Assembly: GCA_918807975.1 (NCBI GenBank)
Contig: OU964918.1
Span: forward strand, 36,006,477-36,070,476
Direction of reading: 5' to 3'
Source: Aplidium turbinatum
Lineage: Eukaryota > Chordata > Ascidiacea > Aplousobranchia > Polyclinidae
DNA: 64,000 nucleotides
Shown here: piece by piece, positions 1-12,392 of the stretch
Numbering within the stretch: position 1 is the first letter of the stretch
Layout of the letters: every line of letters starts with the position of its first letter
Program-made: the position numbers and the translations under genes
The notes under the pieces: generated by a model
Told to the model about the DNA's origin: nothing
The model's database searches: none
The model's input: the letters and a program-made list of their open reading frames with translations, nothing else

Positions 1-2059
1 AACTTTACTCAAATATAATTGAACATTTCATTTGACAGCTCAAATAGCACCAATATAGCCGCACCCATTATGAGAATAACAAAAAGCCCTTCTAAGTTTT
101 CAAGTTTGTCCCATTTTCTTGCATGAAAAACATCGATGTGATGTCATCGAAGCAACAGGTGGTTTTTCAATCTCAGCTGCCGCATTTCCTGCTCCATGGA
201 GCAAACAAAAAACAGTTTCATGATGATGCGAGTATGCTCTTTCAATGAATTTTGCAACAATGTAAGCCAGTTTACAAAAGTATTTCTTTCTGAAAAAGAA
301 ATATGTCTTTCAAACTTGCTTTGAAAAAGAATCTCTCTTCTCTTTTGATGTCTCTCTGAATCCGATGACTCACGGGGGAACAGACACGGCCATAATGTTA
401 TGACCACTTTCAGCCTTTGAATCGGCCCACCTTTATTCAATCGACATGCAAGCAATAAGCTAGAGCGTGTTAGAGCCTAGTTTTTTTTCCGATGTTACGG
501 CTTTTTATATTTTCCACTGTCAAATTATGATTGTTCGAGTTTAATACAAGCCTCTTAATTTAACCTACTGGAAAATGTAAAGGTAGTCCCGTACTTGATT
601 GCAAGCATGGGGAATGAGAAAGTAAAGTTCTCATTAATGCTTTAAAAGAATGATTGATTTAAAATATGAACAAATTTATAGTTTTATACGTAGATTAAAA
701 TAATGGTTTTAGAAAAAAAAAATTTCTACTCACAATCAGGTGCCAAACGAGTATCGATTGCATTTCAAGGTTAGCCTTATTTCCATGCACCATGACCAAA
801 TAAATGCAATTACATACTGTTGCTGAGCAACGCGCTGTGCTATAAGATTTGAATCAAACTTCAAGGTTGTACTTGTGATTCAAGATCGCTTTATTCCAGA
901 ATAACAAGCTGTGGGCTTCACGTAAGCCACGTTTAAAAAAAACAAACGTTGACGAAGATTATGAGGACTTAGGAATTTCCGCAAAGCTCAGCTTTTGAAA
1001 CCTGTCAATCGTCAATTTGTCACAGACATGTCCGTACGTTTTCTCACGATTAACACAGTTAATCTCCAGTATGTGACGAGTGGAAACAATTACAATCACG
1101 TTGAAAACAAACATTTCTGCAGTTTTGTGCTGAAATTAATATCACGATTCTCTTTCACAAGCCTATACTTTAAATTATTTATTAAAACTTTAACACGGAA
1201 TAATGTATCTTCAAATAACCCGCGTTGAAAAACAGGCGTCACTTTTCACAGGAATTCAAAAATTCATTGACAAATTTTACAATCCAATTTTCTTGGATAA
1301 CGTTTTTTAAATAAGGGATTTCAATGAAGATCTCCAGAAGATAAGTTTCATATTTGAGTTTTTAACAAAATTACGTTAACAAAACATTAGAAACACAAAC
1401 GCTTTTCCAATGTCGCAAAATAAGAATAATGCAATAGTGTAATCATTAGACCATGCGACTATGATAGTGTTGAAAAAACAACTTTAAAAATAGGTTTTAA
1501 ATAAATTTCCCTGCTCTTCCAAAAATCAAGCTAAAACAATATGAAGGATAATAGATTCACCAGCCCACGCGCTTCTATGGAGTTAAAGTATTCTTGTCCC
1601 TGGAAACACTCAGATTTTACTTGGACAACAACAATTTAAAGTACAGCGGGTCTTTAACTCTTGCGATTTTCCCTTGCCAATTTATGAATGTAAATTTGTT
1701 TACACAATTTTGAAATTGGTAATGTAGATAATTAATCTTTCTTTCTGTAGTAAATTTACTTTCTTCATAGATGAAATTTACCCCCAGGGGGTGATACCCT
1801 GTTGAGAAACTCAGGTCTGGGGGATTTTGATAAAATAGATTAGACTAGACAGACAAAATGAGACAAAATTTGAAGTTAATACTAGTTTTACGTCTTTGCT
1901 ACCGCAGTAAAAGAACGATAAAACAACATTGCGAAATAATAATCATCCTTCTGTCAGCCAGGAAAAAAATTCTTCACAGAATTTAAATATCGGTTAATTG
2001 TGTCATTTATCACTTTTCAACTTAATATAAAGAATATCTTGAATAAGCTGATAAAGAAA

Positions 2060-2090
2060 GATCGCATGCTTTTATGGGAAGCATGCGATC
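2060..2090. repeat. Perfect 12-bp hairpin
   Basis: GATCGCATGCTT (2060-2071) is followed by a 7-nt loop and its exact complement AAGCATGCGATC (2079-2090). Two telomere-like AACCCT units follow at once. The function is unknown; it may be the tip of a small palindromic element. Confidence 0.8.
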
Positions 2091-5000
2091 CTAACCCTAA
2101 CCCAGAGGTTCTCAACCGGACATAAGTTTGTCCTCTGAGGGTTCATTTCATTTAGAAATTAGGTAGGACTTTGCTGAAAAAAGGGGAGATTAGATTGTTG
2201 CATGATAAATGTCCTAATTTTATTTTGAAAAACTCGTTGCGGTAAATCTAGAAAATAGTAGCTGTTGTCACAGCAAAATCTCTAAATCAACGAATGGTTT
2301 TTGCAATGGCGTTGCGCATGCACGATCTTTGTGCATTTAAAATGGTGCATTTTTCTAAAATAAAACAGCTACTTCTTTAACTTTTACACTTTTTTCCGAT
2401 TGTAAAGCAGCATATAAAAATTTCATAACCAACTAGTCTACAACGTTTCTTACAAGCCACCACCATCTACCAGTGACTCCACTGGTGTTCAACACTTACT
2501 TGAGGTTCAACTCTTTTTTCAACGTCTTGCGTTACATTGTCGTGGATATCAAATATGCGACACTAGGTCTATAATCCAGCTGCATATGGATCTATTGCAT
2601 TTAAATCTAAATTTTAGTATAATATGAACAAATATGATCAAATAGCAGCTAAATTATAATCACATCAACAAACTGATCAATCGTAATTTTCTAGCTCATG
2701 AGCTACGTTGAACCGGGTCTACAACATTGTTCTATGGCTATGCAATGCTTAATTTCAAAATCAATGTTCCTTTTTAAACACCGTAGTAACTTTACGTTGT
2801 TAATCATTGTAAAAATGCAGTTTTACGACAAATATAATTTTACAGTCTTAATGGGTGTGGAAGGCAATTGGCAATCGGTCACCAATATCGTAAACCTGAC
2901 CACGTCATTATGGCGGAATCGTTGAGTTGATTTTATGTCTTCTGATGTTGTAATTACATCAAAGTCTGCTTGTCTGATTTTATTTTACAAATTATTGTAC
3001 CCACCTCAATTCTGACTTTTCAGTTAATTTCATTTCAAAGACACCACCCTTCTGAAGTTATTCCTGTCATTTCTTCATTTAGACTTTTTAAGTAATCTGG
3101 AAGTATTAGTCTATTTTTCATAGATATATTATGTAGACTTTCCTCCACAATGTCTTAAACTATGAAAGCTAAAAAGTTTAACAAGGAACAGCTTGTTCTG
3201 AACAAGTGTAGTCCTACTACTTGCTATGGTTAGACAAAAATGCTAAATTGAGCAAAGTTTCAATTCATTGTCGAACAAACTCCCAACTCTTTTGAGAAAT
3301 TTAAATCCAGCAGGCAGCAGTTCAAACTGCAATGAGGTACGTTTTGTTTTACTGTTGAAAACCTTCACCTTCTTTCTTCGTTTAGCTTCAGTTGTCTCAA
3401 CGTTTTTGTTCCGGTCATTGACTGCAGAGTATGGACTCCCGCTGGTTGAGCGTTTCACAACTGTGGCATTTCTCAACAATTTCTATGAACAGACAACGAT
3501 CACAGGAAGAAAACATGACAATTCAGCCACTTTGCGTCTGACCACGTAAAATATTTACTTCCATGTTCCATTATATTTCTAGATTGAAGATTAAAGACGT
3601 TTTGGGCTCGTAACTACGGTCAAAATGCAAACTCTTTTTCGTTAGGTAGAAGTTTTAGCTGTTTAGAGATTTTTTTTAACTGCGAAATGTTTGTGTTTTG
3701 CTTCAATGGCATTGTCTCTTTCTTTAAACATTGCCTCTATGTCTGCCATCATGATGATTCTCATTTAAAGCAGACTTTCGAGAAAACAACCCTTTAATAC
3801 AACTTTTTCAATAGTTTTCACTGCTTCCATGTCTTAAATAATATGTATCAGAAAAATGATATTCTTAAAATAAAATATTAAGGTTTTGGTTTTGTCAATT
3901 TAAGAATAGATGACAAGCGAGGTTGAAACAAACAACTCTTTTTGAGCAAAACACATCGATCCGGGTCAGTTTGAATCACTTTCTATCAAATATTTTTCTC
4001 ACAAATTAAAGTGTTAAGTGAAACAGTTTCTTCGCATATTTAACACCCAATGCGTTAATGTACACATATAGACGGCAACTGCACATACTGTATTAATGTT
4101 TTATGAAAATGAAGGTTTTCAACCGTTAAAATCTACTTTATTGATAAACAGCAGCAAACTAGTCATGCAGCCGTATTTCAATCATTCATGATCTTTTAAA
4201 AAACTTAGTGCATGAGATTTTTGAACAAGCTTGCCCAGATAGGTAGTCAAAGGGGCAATTGCCCCCCTCTCTTCGAAATTCTTTAAATAAACATTTCACC
4301 TTCTGTTACAACATCATTTAAAAGTTTTACTATAGATTTAGGCTAAAAGTACTTTCACAATACGCAGTTTCAAAGTCTTTTTATGCTAAGGTCTTTTAAG
4401 GTCTTAAAGATGCAGTGAATTTCAAAATATTATCAAATCTGAAACAAATTGGAGTTAAAACATATGGCAGATACTTTTTCGTTTCACCATCGAAAACCAA
4501 CACAGCTTTTAAAATTCTACTGCACCAAATTCCTTAATATTTTGGGATATTGCAGAATATAATGTAGAACGTGACACAAATTTTTGAACCTGACCCGATT
4601 ATAAATTTAATCTAATGAAATTTAACACAATCTTTACTTTAACATATTATTCAATATCATTCTGCCACAGCTCAATTTTCAGTTTTTTTTTTCTGATTTT
4701 CATTTCATTAAAACAGAAGTAACTTCAGCTTTATAGATCATTAAAAATACAATTTTCATAAAATCTGATCTGGTTTTTAAACGATCAAAAGACAAAATAG
4801 AGCTCTTGCTCAGTGGCATGGTATTCATATTAACCTTCATAAACAATTAAACTCTCCTGTTTTTCATAGCGTTGCGATACTTTTGACTCTGATTTGAGTT
4901 TTAGGTGCGATATCGGTTTGTGATGGTCAAAAAAGAGATGGACCTAAGAAGTTTGGATGCTCCGACTACGAGACCTAGATATGTAGCCTACGTCTTATTA

Positions 5001-6092
5001 TTTCGCGAGATAAATGAGATGCAACAAACTTTGACTTAGGCGTCAATGATCAAATTTAAATAATGTAACAAAATTAGCTGAAAAAACAATTTGTAGAATT
5101 CAGCGCACAAATAGTCTTTAAATGTTGTGATAGAATAGTCAAAAGTAAGGTAGTACGACAGTTCATTTCAAATAGCACATTTACAGTAGTTGTTACTATC
5201 ATTTGTTTTTTTCCAAGTTTTTCTACCAAACTGCTTTCTTTTGTGTAGAAAAGCTCACAAACTCAGCGGCCACTAAAACAGCTCATGCCAAAGATGGTGC
5301 CCAGGATGACCTAGTTTGAATGTTTCTGCCATTCCGCAACGACGCATTCACAATATAAAGCATAGCTTAGTAGGAAAAGAAAAGTAATTGTTTTCGGTCA
5401 CAATTTTTTTTTTCTTGGTATGGTGGCCAAAAGAGTTGTTAACCTAAGCATCTCAGGGTTCTAATTCATGACTACTTTGACAAAAAAAAACAGATATATA
5501 TTTTTCCAAAAACCCGAATATCGGTTAGCATTAGCTATTAACACGCGGTGTAGGAAGCTTTTAAAAAAAACTTACTTTATCGAAAAATGGTTAAACATAG
5601 GAATTCTGTAATGTCGAAACTTGTTTGCTACTTTTAATTCTTACACCGCTCCAATCAGCAACTGCATTAACGCTGTTCATTATACTCCCATGAGATTCAA
5701 GTTTAATTATCGAGCCAACAATGCCTACGCCATCACTGAAGTGATTCATCAAATTCAATCCACATCTTTGTCATTTCCAAGGAACACATGATTGTGATAG
5801 AAAGGAGACGCCCATCTCCTATGGGGACTTAACCTAGTGTTAATTCGAAACAACGACCCAGAAACCATCAAAAGTTCAATTTTATAATCTCCATTTTCAA
5901 ATAAAGTAAATTGGTGATTTTTGTTAAAGAAATGTTAAAGCGATGCGTAGTTTAGTTTGAACTGAGGCGTGCAATAACTTTTTCACTTCATTTAATAGCC
6001 TACCTATCTGCAAAACTTTGATGGAATTTGTCTAATCAAACAAGCTTTTAAAAGCTCCCAGTTAGCTCAAGTTGTCCTTTTTACGTCTTTTC

Positions 6093-6119
6093 AACATCGT
6101 TTCATGTTGAAACGATGTT
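6093..6119. repeat. Perfect 12-bp hairpin, 3-nt loop
   Basis: AACATCGTTTCA (6093-6104), loop TGT, then TGAAACGATGTT. A partial copy (GTTTCATGTTGAAACGA) lies near 6208, so the palindrome is locally repeated. Confidence 0.8.
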
Positions 6120-7650
6120 TTATGTGAGATAAAATATTTCTGGCTACAGAATTTTGCTTGCTTAGCTTTCAAAAACACTAATCACAAAGAACTGTCCCCT
6201 TTTCATTGTTTCATGTTGAAACGAGTTGCGGCTTTGCTTGATGACATTTTCACAAATTTTATGAACACAGAAATTCTATCTTTCCTTGTTCTACTGACCG
6301 CAAATATACTGTAGTTGGATCAGTTATTGGTAGCAATATTTTTGTTGCATTTCAGCCAAAAACAACTCACGTTTGTGAAAGTAGATTATTTTTCTTCTTC
6401 TACAAGATCAAATGCGAGTCTGCTTGGAAGCTTGTCACGACAAATTTGTGCTTTGTTGATTTTTCGTGGCATTTAAATTTCTTTTAAAACTTTTCAGATT
6501 TTTTTAAGAGCTTTAACTGAAAATCAGAATTGGATAAAACTCCCACGCTAGAAAGTGAAGTAAATTTATCCCAAGAAACTTATCACTTTAAAAGAAACGG
6601 TTGTTTTTTTTCAGTCAAGAACGTCAGTTAATAGCCGCTTTGAAAAAAAAAAATAAAAATACATTTTGAAACCGATGTCTCGTTGGTGTAAAAATTCTTT
6701 TCTAAATTTACAAGACCACCTTTTCATTGAAATAACAAACCATAAAATGAACAAGCTTTCTTTCCACCTTGTCAAGTCGTTGAACAACCACCAGATTATA
6801 ATTGACTAATACGATGAGTGACAGGCTTGTAATCGCTGTGTTAGCTCCTGTTCTCATTAAAATATTCTTGGAAACTGATTTGACATTAATTTATCTCAAA
6901 AAGTTGTTTTTTATTATACCACGTTGGTTCCTCTGCGTTTGAGGTAGCCTGTTTTGTAAACAGCATAAAGTCACTCCACGGCCTATTAGGTTGTTTAGCT
7001 TTTCAATTCAACTTTGTTTATTGTCATCTTTTGATTAAATGTATATAGATTTGAGTACTGAAACTTTGTAGACAAGGAGTTGTATCGTTTCCTTGAAAGT
7101 TGGTCCATTTAGTCCAATAAATGTTAAACAGGACGACAAAAAATGAAATATTTTGACAATATCAAGCAAATTACAGGAATAAAAAGCATGCCGGAAACAC
7201 TAATAAAAACAAAAGACAGAACAAAATAGAGGCAGTTCATAAGGGAGATCACAGTTGATCAAACATGATCAATCTGTTGAAGAAGAAGAGGCTTCAAGAC
7301 TTTGCGGAAGGTTTAATACTGTGGTTGCAAAAGTGTTGATACTTGAGCAGAACGTTAAATCTTCTTATTTGTGATTTTTTGAACAGTATTCTTGTACGAT
7401 TATTCTTGCAATCAGATACCCCAGATAATTTTTCACGTTGCTTTCACAACAACTGACCCATCAATGAACCAATTAGATTCAAACAAAAAGAACATCGTAA
7501 GACGTGCTACTTACAGTAGAAACCGTTGTACGCTACAATGTATTCATCTTGTTAACATAAAACAAATGGATTACATTTCAAACAGATACCGAAGTAACTA
7601 GGCTACGAACTTTTAGGTAGAACTGGATGGCTAAAACCATATTATAGAAT

Positions 7651-8248
7651 CAGTGCCGGTCTTAGGGTATTTCGGACCCTGTGCGGAATATGCTTTGCGG
7701 GCCCCAATCACAATGATCCAATTCAATAGCGCAGGTAGGTATTTTGAAAGGGAAGGGGAGTGGTTTGACGGTCGACGAGCGTTGCCTGATGGTGTGTTCG
7801 CCGAAGGCGACACCCAGCGGCGGGGGGTCTGGGGGGACCTGCCCCAGAAAATTTTGAACAATTACTTTGAATTTGGGGAATTCTGAGATTATGTTCAACA
7901 AAAATTTGGGTATGGATACTACTGTAAAATGGTGCTGTCCGCTGTCAACAAAATTAAATTTCCGCCTATTTCGTCCCCTGAAAAGATCGAGAGAAATTTT
8001 GAAATGTTTGCGGCAACTCCGATCAGCGACTTCGGCTCTGCTGTTTTTTTCTCTCGATCTTTTCAGGGTACGAAATGTTCATGGGACGAAATAGGTTGTG
8101 TCTCTATGTTTTCTTGTTGCTAATTCTTTTGTTGAATTTTTCCATTGGAAATGACAAAAATTACTGCATTTTCTGAGTAAATTGCGGGCCCCCTAATTTG
8201 CGGGCCCTGTGCGATTGCACGGTTTGCACACCCCAAAGACCGGCACTG
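7651..8248. mobile_element. Non-autonomous DNA transposon (CAGTGCCGGTC ends)
   Basis: The element starts CAGTGCCGGTCTTAGGG and ends with the near-complement CCCAAAGACCGGCACTG. ATAGAAT flanks both sides (7644-7650 and 8249-8255) as a target duplication; CAG...CTG ends suggest the hAT type. The open frames inside are in G/C-rich terminal repeats and look non-coding. Inside lies a second inverted repeat around CTGAAAAGATCGAGAGAAA (about 7966-8096). A stretch near 7800-7950 recurs, inverted, at about 17060-17210. Confidence 0.8.
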
Positions 8249-8751
8249 ATAGAATGAAAAGATAGATGATAAATTTCAAACGTCAAAAGATGAAAAATGT
8301 ATTAAACAAATTCATATAAATTTTGCTAAAAGGTTGGAAATAGATTTTTCTTATCTTTCATTTGAGATTGGACATTTGCACATGTAGCTATATAAAACTA
8401 CGAATGAAAACAATTTTCTTTTTTTCGCAACTGCAATATTCCACAAAAAAATGTTAAAGCAATGACGCAATGTTTTATTGCGCTGAAGAAGCAAATTACT
8501 ATTTCTACGTACAAAAAATGCCACGCAAACAAGAAATCTTGTAATAAAACACATCACCTCCTTCCTGATGGACTTTCAAAGCAAAGCACAAATGCTTGAA
8601 GTGAATAGTCTGAAATATTTTTTTTCCCGTTGGTATTAGCCTACTTGTGTTTCTTCACAAGTGGCTGAAAAAAAAGTTGATGTAAGTCAGTGTTAGCCGA
8701 TTGTCTTTCGGTGAAATGCTAGAAGTACAATTTGGATAGAGAGGTCACTTT

Positions 8752-9814
8752 TTTAAACCATGAACGGATATAACTCAGCAACAACACTACATTTAACATA
8801 TTATAAAAATAAAACACAATAAGCGAACTTTTCCGGCGAGTCATACAGCCCTTTTCAAACCTATAAGAAAAATAAATCTAAAAAAACACTAAAAAATCAT
8901 ACAGTATCACAGCAAAAATATGGACGAATATAAACATTTGAGAAACTGCTTAACTTGCTCACACAAAATGATAACTTAAAAATTACGCAACCCAACAGGT
9001 CAAGTATTTGAGAGGTAAAATTAATTGTTCAGAGAAGAAGGACCCAAGCAGATCACCCAAAATGGACAAAAGTACAACACGAGATAGTGGCACAATAAAG
9101 CAAAAATACAAGAAGCACAACACGTGACAATTTAATCAAAAACGGTTAAAAGATAAGAGGCTCCGCCAACAAATAATTGCCTGTTGAACCCTAGGTTGAA
9201 AGATTTGATGATCAATGCCTCGTGAATCTTAGTGTCAAATTCGGACAAACACTTACGAACAATTTCGAAAGACTCCAGTGAGGGTTTATTATTTGAACAC
9301 GATTGGCAGTTTCTAATATGACCTGTAATTGTACCGTTTTTATTAAGATAGGCTAAATTCAGATGCTTTTCCACTCTCGTCGCCAAATGTCGCGTGGTCA
9401 TACAAAATGTATGGCGAACTCGGATCATGCAAGCAAGTGAACTTATAGGCCTACAGGACGTTTGAACATCGGCGGAAAGGAGTTTTAGACTTCAACTAAA
9501 AATAGTAATCAGCATTAAATGTTTTATAGACGAAAAAAATCTTAAAGTTAAATTTCACAGCAATAAATCTGGAAAAACTTGTGGCAAAACGCTGTGCTGG
9601 GTATATTTTTATTATCATTTTGAGCAAGCTAAGCAGTTTCTCAAATGTTTGGATTTGACCATATTTTCGCTGTGATATTGTATGATTCTTTAGTATTTTT
9701 TTTTAGATTTATTTTTCTTATAGGCTTGAGAAGGGCTGTATAACTAGCCGAAAACGTTCGCGTAATGTTTTTTTGTTTTTATAGTCTTGTTGCTGAGTTA
9801 TATATGTTTAAAAG
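8752..9814 (-). mobile_element. Penelope-like element fragment with inverted terminal arms
   Basis: A fragment of a Penelope-like retroelement coding end (9132-9428, minus) sits between two long inverted arms, 8752-8976 and 9611-9814, of roughly 200 bp each and similar in sequence. Both arms share strings such as ACTCAGCAACA, AAGAAAAATAAATCTAAAAA and AACATTTGAGAAACTGCTTA. Terminal copies in inverted orientation are a known arrangement for 5'-truncated Penelope-like elements. The arm tips carry the motif TTGAGAAGGGC...GCCGAAAACGTT. Confidence 0.72.
9132..9428 (-). pseudogene. GIY-YIG endonuclease C-terminal fragment of a Penelope-like element
   Basis: The translated fragment reads with the C-terminal pattern of Penelope-like GIY-YIG domains: MTTRHLATRVEKHLN, then GHIRNCQSC, then FDTKIHEALIIKSFNLGFNR. 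The arginine in TRHLATR and the late glutamate in IHEAL match conserved positions of that nuclease fold. It is about 98 residues, so reverse transcriptase and most of the element are absent. It is not expected to be functional alone. Confidence 0.7.
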
Positions 9815-9899
9815 CTTTTCCACTTTATATAAAAAGAATGTTTTCTCAGTGCTTTGTTTACCAGGAAGTACAGTAGTTGAATGCTTGTGTGTTTATAAA

Positions 9900-9982
9900 A
9901 CGGTAGTTACTTAAACATGACAATTCCCTGTAAAACCAGATGACACCGCCAATCAATCAAAACATGTTTAAGTGACTACCGT
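9900..9982. repeat. Long hairpin, 20-bp arms
   Basis: ACGGTAGTTACTTAAACATG (9900-9919) is matched by CATGTTTAAGTGACTACCGT (9963-9982), with one mismatch, around a 43-nt loop. It may be a tiny palindromic MITE. A small-RNA precursor is possible but unsupported. Confidence 0.7.
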
Positions 9983-10074
9983 TCAATTGTGATCCTTCTA
10001 GCATTCAGCCAGAGAGTTAATCCTACTTTAAATTTTGTTTGGTAATTATAGAAGAAAAATGGTTATGGTTTGGG

Positions 10075-10140
10075 TGGGAATCGAACACACGTCATCGAAG
10101 TGATTACCACTCCCTTAAATCCCCACCCCAAGCTGTGGAC
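10075..10140 (-). repeat. tRNA-like remnant
   Basis: On the minus strand a B-box-like GTGTTCGATTCCCACC follows an AGTGGTAATCACT hairpin. It resembles the lower half of a tRNA, but the acceptor and D arms do not fold convincingly. I read it as a decayed tRNA or SINE head, not a working tRNA. Confidence 0.3.
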
Positions 10141-10574
10141 GACGAAACGTTGGGTTAATTGACTTTATATCAGTAATGTTTTCTCTGTTTTCCTGCAACT
10201 TCTGTTTGGTTGAAACGCTGTTCCTGCAACTTCTGATTGGTCCAATAATTCATTTGTCTCACAAAATTTTTTATGCTTAAGTGCCTACGTTATAAAACTG
10301 GCTACACAATTGTCGTTAGCGACATCTGCTGGATTTGACCAAAAGTCATTTTCGTAACAAGGTAAATGAAATTACTCATCTTTCATCTAGTGAAAGCAAG
10401 CCACAGTTCAAAAAAATTTTGGAATGTAAAATACATTTTTGAAAGCAAAAAATAAGTTATTTGTTAAACTTTTATTGGTTACTTTGCATTGTTTTGACCA
10501 GAGCTAAATAAATTTATGAACGCCTTCAATTACATGTTTTATTTAAAAGTGTTTTTGGCTTTTATATTTGGAAT

Positions 10575-10830
10575 TTGTCTGGTTATATCCGGTTAAGTCA
10601 CGACGTAAGGAGAGACGAAGATTATGCTGGAAAAAGAATAAGACAATTGGAAGCTGGTAAAAAAAAAGCGAGGAAGGCCGAAAAAGAAGACGGAGAGATT
10701 GCAGAAGATATGGAAATAGTGGAAGTGAAGGAGGAAGATGCTGCTGACAGAGTGATGTGGAGGACTACAATCTGCACCGGTAACCCCATTTGAAATGGGA
10801 ATAAAGCCAGAAGAAGAAAAATCCTGGCTA
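10575..10830 (+). mobile_element. LINE 3' end fragment
   Basis: The frame 10575-10793 ends in the pattern seen at the C-termini of many LINE open reading frames: a basic KKARK stretch, then EDMEIVEVKEEDAADRVMWR and TGNP. A neighbouring frame reads GRPKK-like residues. An AAGAAGAAG-rich tail follows. Only the last ~80 codons are present. Confidence 0.6.
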
Positions 10831-10881
10831 TGTACAAGCATTAAACCTACAGCAGATGATTGGAGAAAGTAAAGACAAGCA

Positions 10882-11337
10882 TTAAACAATCCAATAAAAT
10901 TTATTTTGATCAAAGGTAATATTTAAGTGAAACGGACCACAACACGCTGCAAATGTGATCAACAACGTAGCGCATATGATGGTGACTCGCTTACGGTCAA
11001 TATCAGAATCTCTATGGATTGAACTATAGTGGGATGGGTCGCTTTTACTTCTAGTCACTCTTGTTTTATAAAGGCCATACAAAATCAAGGTTTTGCCAGC
11101 AAAAATTCCTATTGTGCAGTAATGGCCATTTGAAGACTCTGTTTCGCGCGTAACTGTAAGACAATTAACAGAGTAATTCATAACGAATTCTGAATTTAGT
11201 ATGTCTATCACTTGATTGTCTAGCCACCTAAAGCAACGGCGGGTATGGATCAGAACATAAGTGGCTACATTTTCAATCATTGGTTGAAACACCAAAAAGA
11301 CCGTATAGGCCTGAACGAGGTTCAGGCCATGCGATTA
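10882..11337 (-). pseudogene. Rhodopsin-like GPCR fragment (TM4-TM6 region), possible
   Basis: One uninterrupted frame of about 150 codons. It has a hydrophobic segment, a loop with a cysteine (GHYC), a second hydrophobic segment (TIGIFAGKTLILYGLYK), a basic hydrophilic loop and then RKRVTIICATLLITFAACCG followed by PFH. The last part fits the TM6 pattern F-x-x-C-[WC]-x-P-[FY]-H of class A receptors. TM1-3 and TM7 are not found next to it, and the frame opens directly after a stop. It is either an exon of a gene I cannot complete or a receptor pseudogene. The receptor subfamily is not recognised. Confidence 0.4.
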
Positions 11338-11716
11338 TACTCTACTATCATTGCGTTGCTGCACTTTGAAACTGCTTAACATTGAAAACTTTATTGATCG
11401 TTATAAAAAATTACAAACCTTTGTCTCATAAGTTTAGCAATAATAAACAATCGGCACCAACTAAACCGCCGTCTGCAAAAGTTAAATTTATGAAAAAAGA
11501 ACAGATTTGCCTGCTGAAACATTACTCATTTTCTGACAACAGTCAAAAAATCCTTTAACAAAATCTGCCGTTTTTCGTCTTTTTTTTACTTAACCTCTCT
11601 AGACGTTGAATCAATAAAAAAACAAATAGATTTTTATGGATGAGAAATTAATAAATGATTTTTTTCTATTGTGGTTTCATTATTTGTAACTTTAACTATA
11701 TTTTTATTATTTTAAC

Positions 11717-12133
11717 CATGGCCACCTAAAGATATGGCCTGATTTGTCACATTTTGCAGAAATTTCCAGGTTTTTCTAACTTTGGGCGAACGTTTAAATA
11801 AATTTTTCTAAAAATTAGATTTTTACGCTTTCTTTATTCTTTTCCCCAGACGACACAATAGGTTTTAACATTCTCACATGTTGAAAAACAAATAAAATTT
11901 GATTTCGAAGATTTTAGTCAGACTGTTAATTTTCAATAACAGTCTGATTTTGCATTTTTCAACTTACTTTTTCTCATTTGCTACTGCTTCCCCAAGGCAA
12001 CAAAAAAGTTTTATGTCATTAGGAAACCGCAAAAAGTAAAAACATCTCAAAAAATGTCAGTCAACCAGTAGCAGTAGCTGTAATCAAAATCTGCAAAATG
12101 TGACAAATCAGGCCGCATCTCCAGGTGGCCATG
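11717..12133. mobile_element. MITE with 43-bp terminal inverted repeats
   Basis: CATGGCCACCTAAAGATATG at the left is matched in reverse at the right (ends GGTGGCCATG), continuing through GGCCTGATTTGTCACATTTT. The 7-bp target duplication TTTTAAC lies at 11710-11716 and 12134-12140. The interior has no coding frame but carries a small internal palindrome CAGACTGTTA...TAACAGTCTG near 11911-11951. Family not assigned. Confidence 0.8.
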
Positions 12134-12150
12134 TTTTAACATTATTTTAT

Positions 12151-12392
12151 GGTTCGACTCTCGGGGTGTGCGCTTGAGCAACGCACGTTAAGGACTGCTC
12201 TCCATTCAGCGGCATCTAGTGGATGGAATAATTCCTTGGCAACAAGACTTCAACAATCGGAAACTTCACTCTGTCAATCTCGGTGACCGGCCTGCGTCAG
12301 TGATTCAAAGCCTCTACAAGTATGCGAAACTGCCAGGATTAAGCTCTTCAAGAAGCTTTCCCAGTCCGAGGATAAAGATTCAATCAATCAAT
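12151..12392 (+). mobile_element. SINE copy A (5'-truncated)
   Basis: The copy starts inside the tRNA-related head at GGTTCGACTCTCGGGGTGTG and runs through the family body (GACTGCTCTCCATTCAGCGG, CAATCGGAAACTTCACTCTG, TACAAGTATGCGAAACTGCC) to the tail GATAAAGATTCAATCAATCA. It abuts the target duplication of the MITE before it. The same family recurs near 15.1, 15.5, 46.0 and 50.2 kb. Confidence 0.85.

Larger units (their letters stand above)
1..7643. other. Intergenic, no gene recognised
   Basis: I recognise no protein, RNA gene or full transposon here. Open frames of 60-100 codons occur (for example overlapping ones near 3243-3549), but none shows a known motif or convincing splice context. 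Two small perfect hairpins are listed separately. At 2104 a CAGAGGTTCTCAACC string resembles a hAT terminal repeat, but I found no matching partner. Confidence 0.5.

Noticed and set aside
2091-2102. Interstitial telomere
   Set aside because: Only two AACCCT units; too short to mean anything.
3243-3549. Overlapping open frames on both strands
   Set aside because: No recognisable motif, no splice context and no repeat relation; length is within chance for AT-rich DNA.
7631-7901. Four overlapping open frames
   Set aside because: They are caused by the G/C-rich terminal repeat of the transposon at 7651-8248.
9900-9982. microRNA precursor
   Set aside because: The 43-nt loop and nearly perfect arms fit a palindromic MITE better; there is no conservation or expression evidence.
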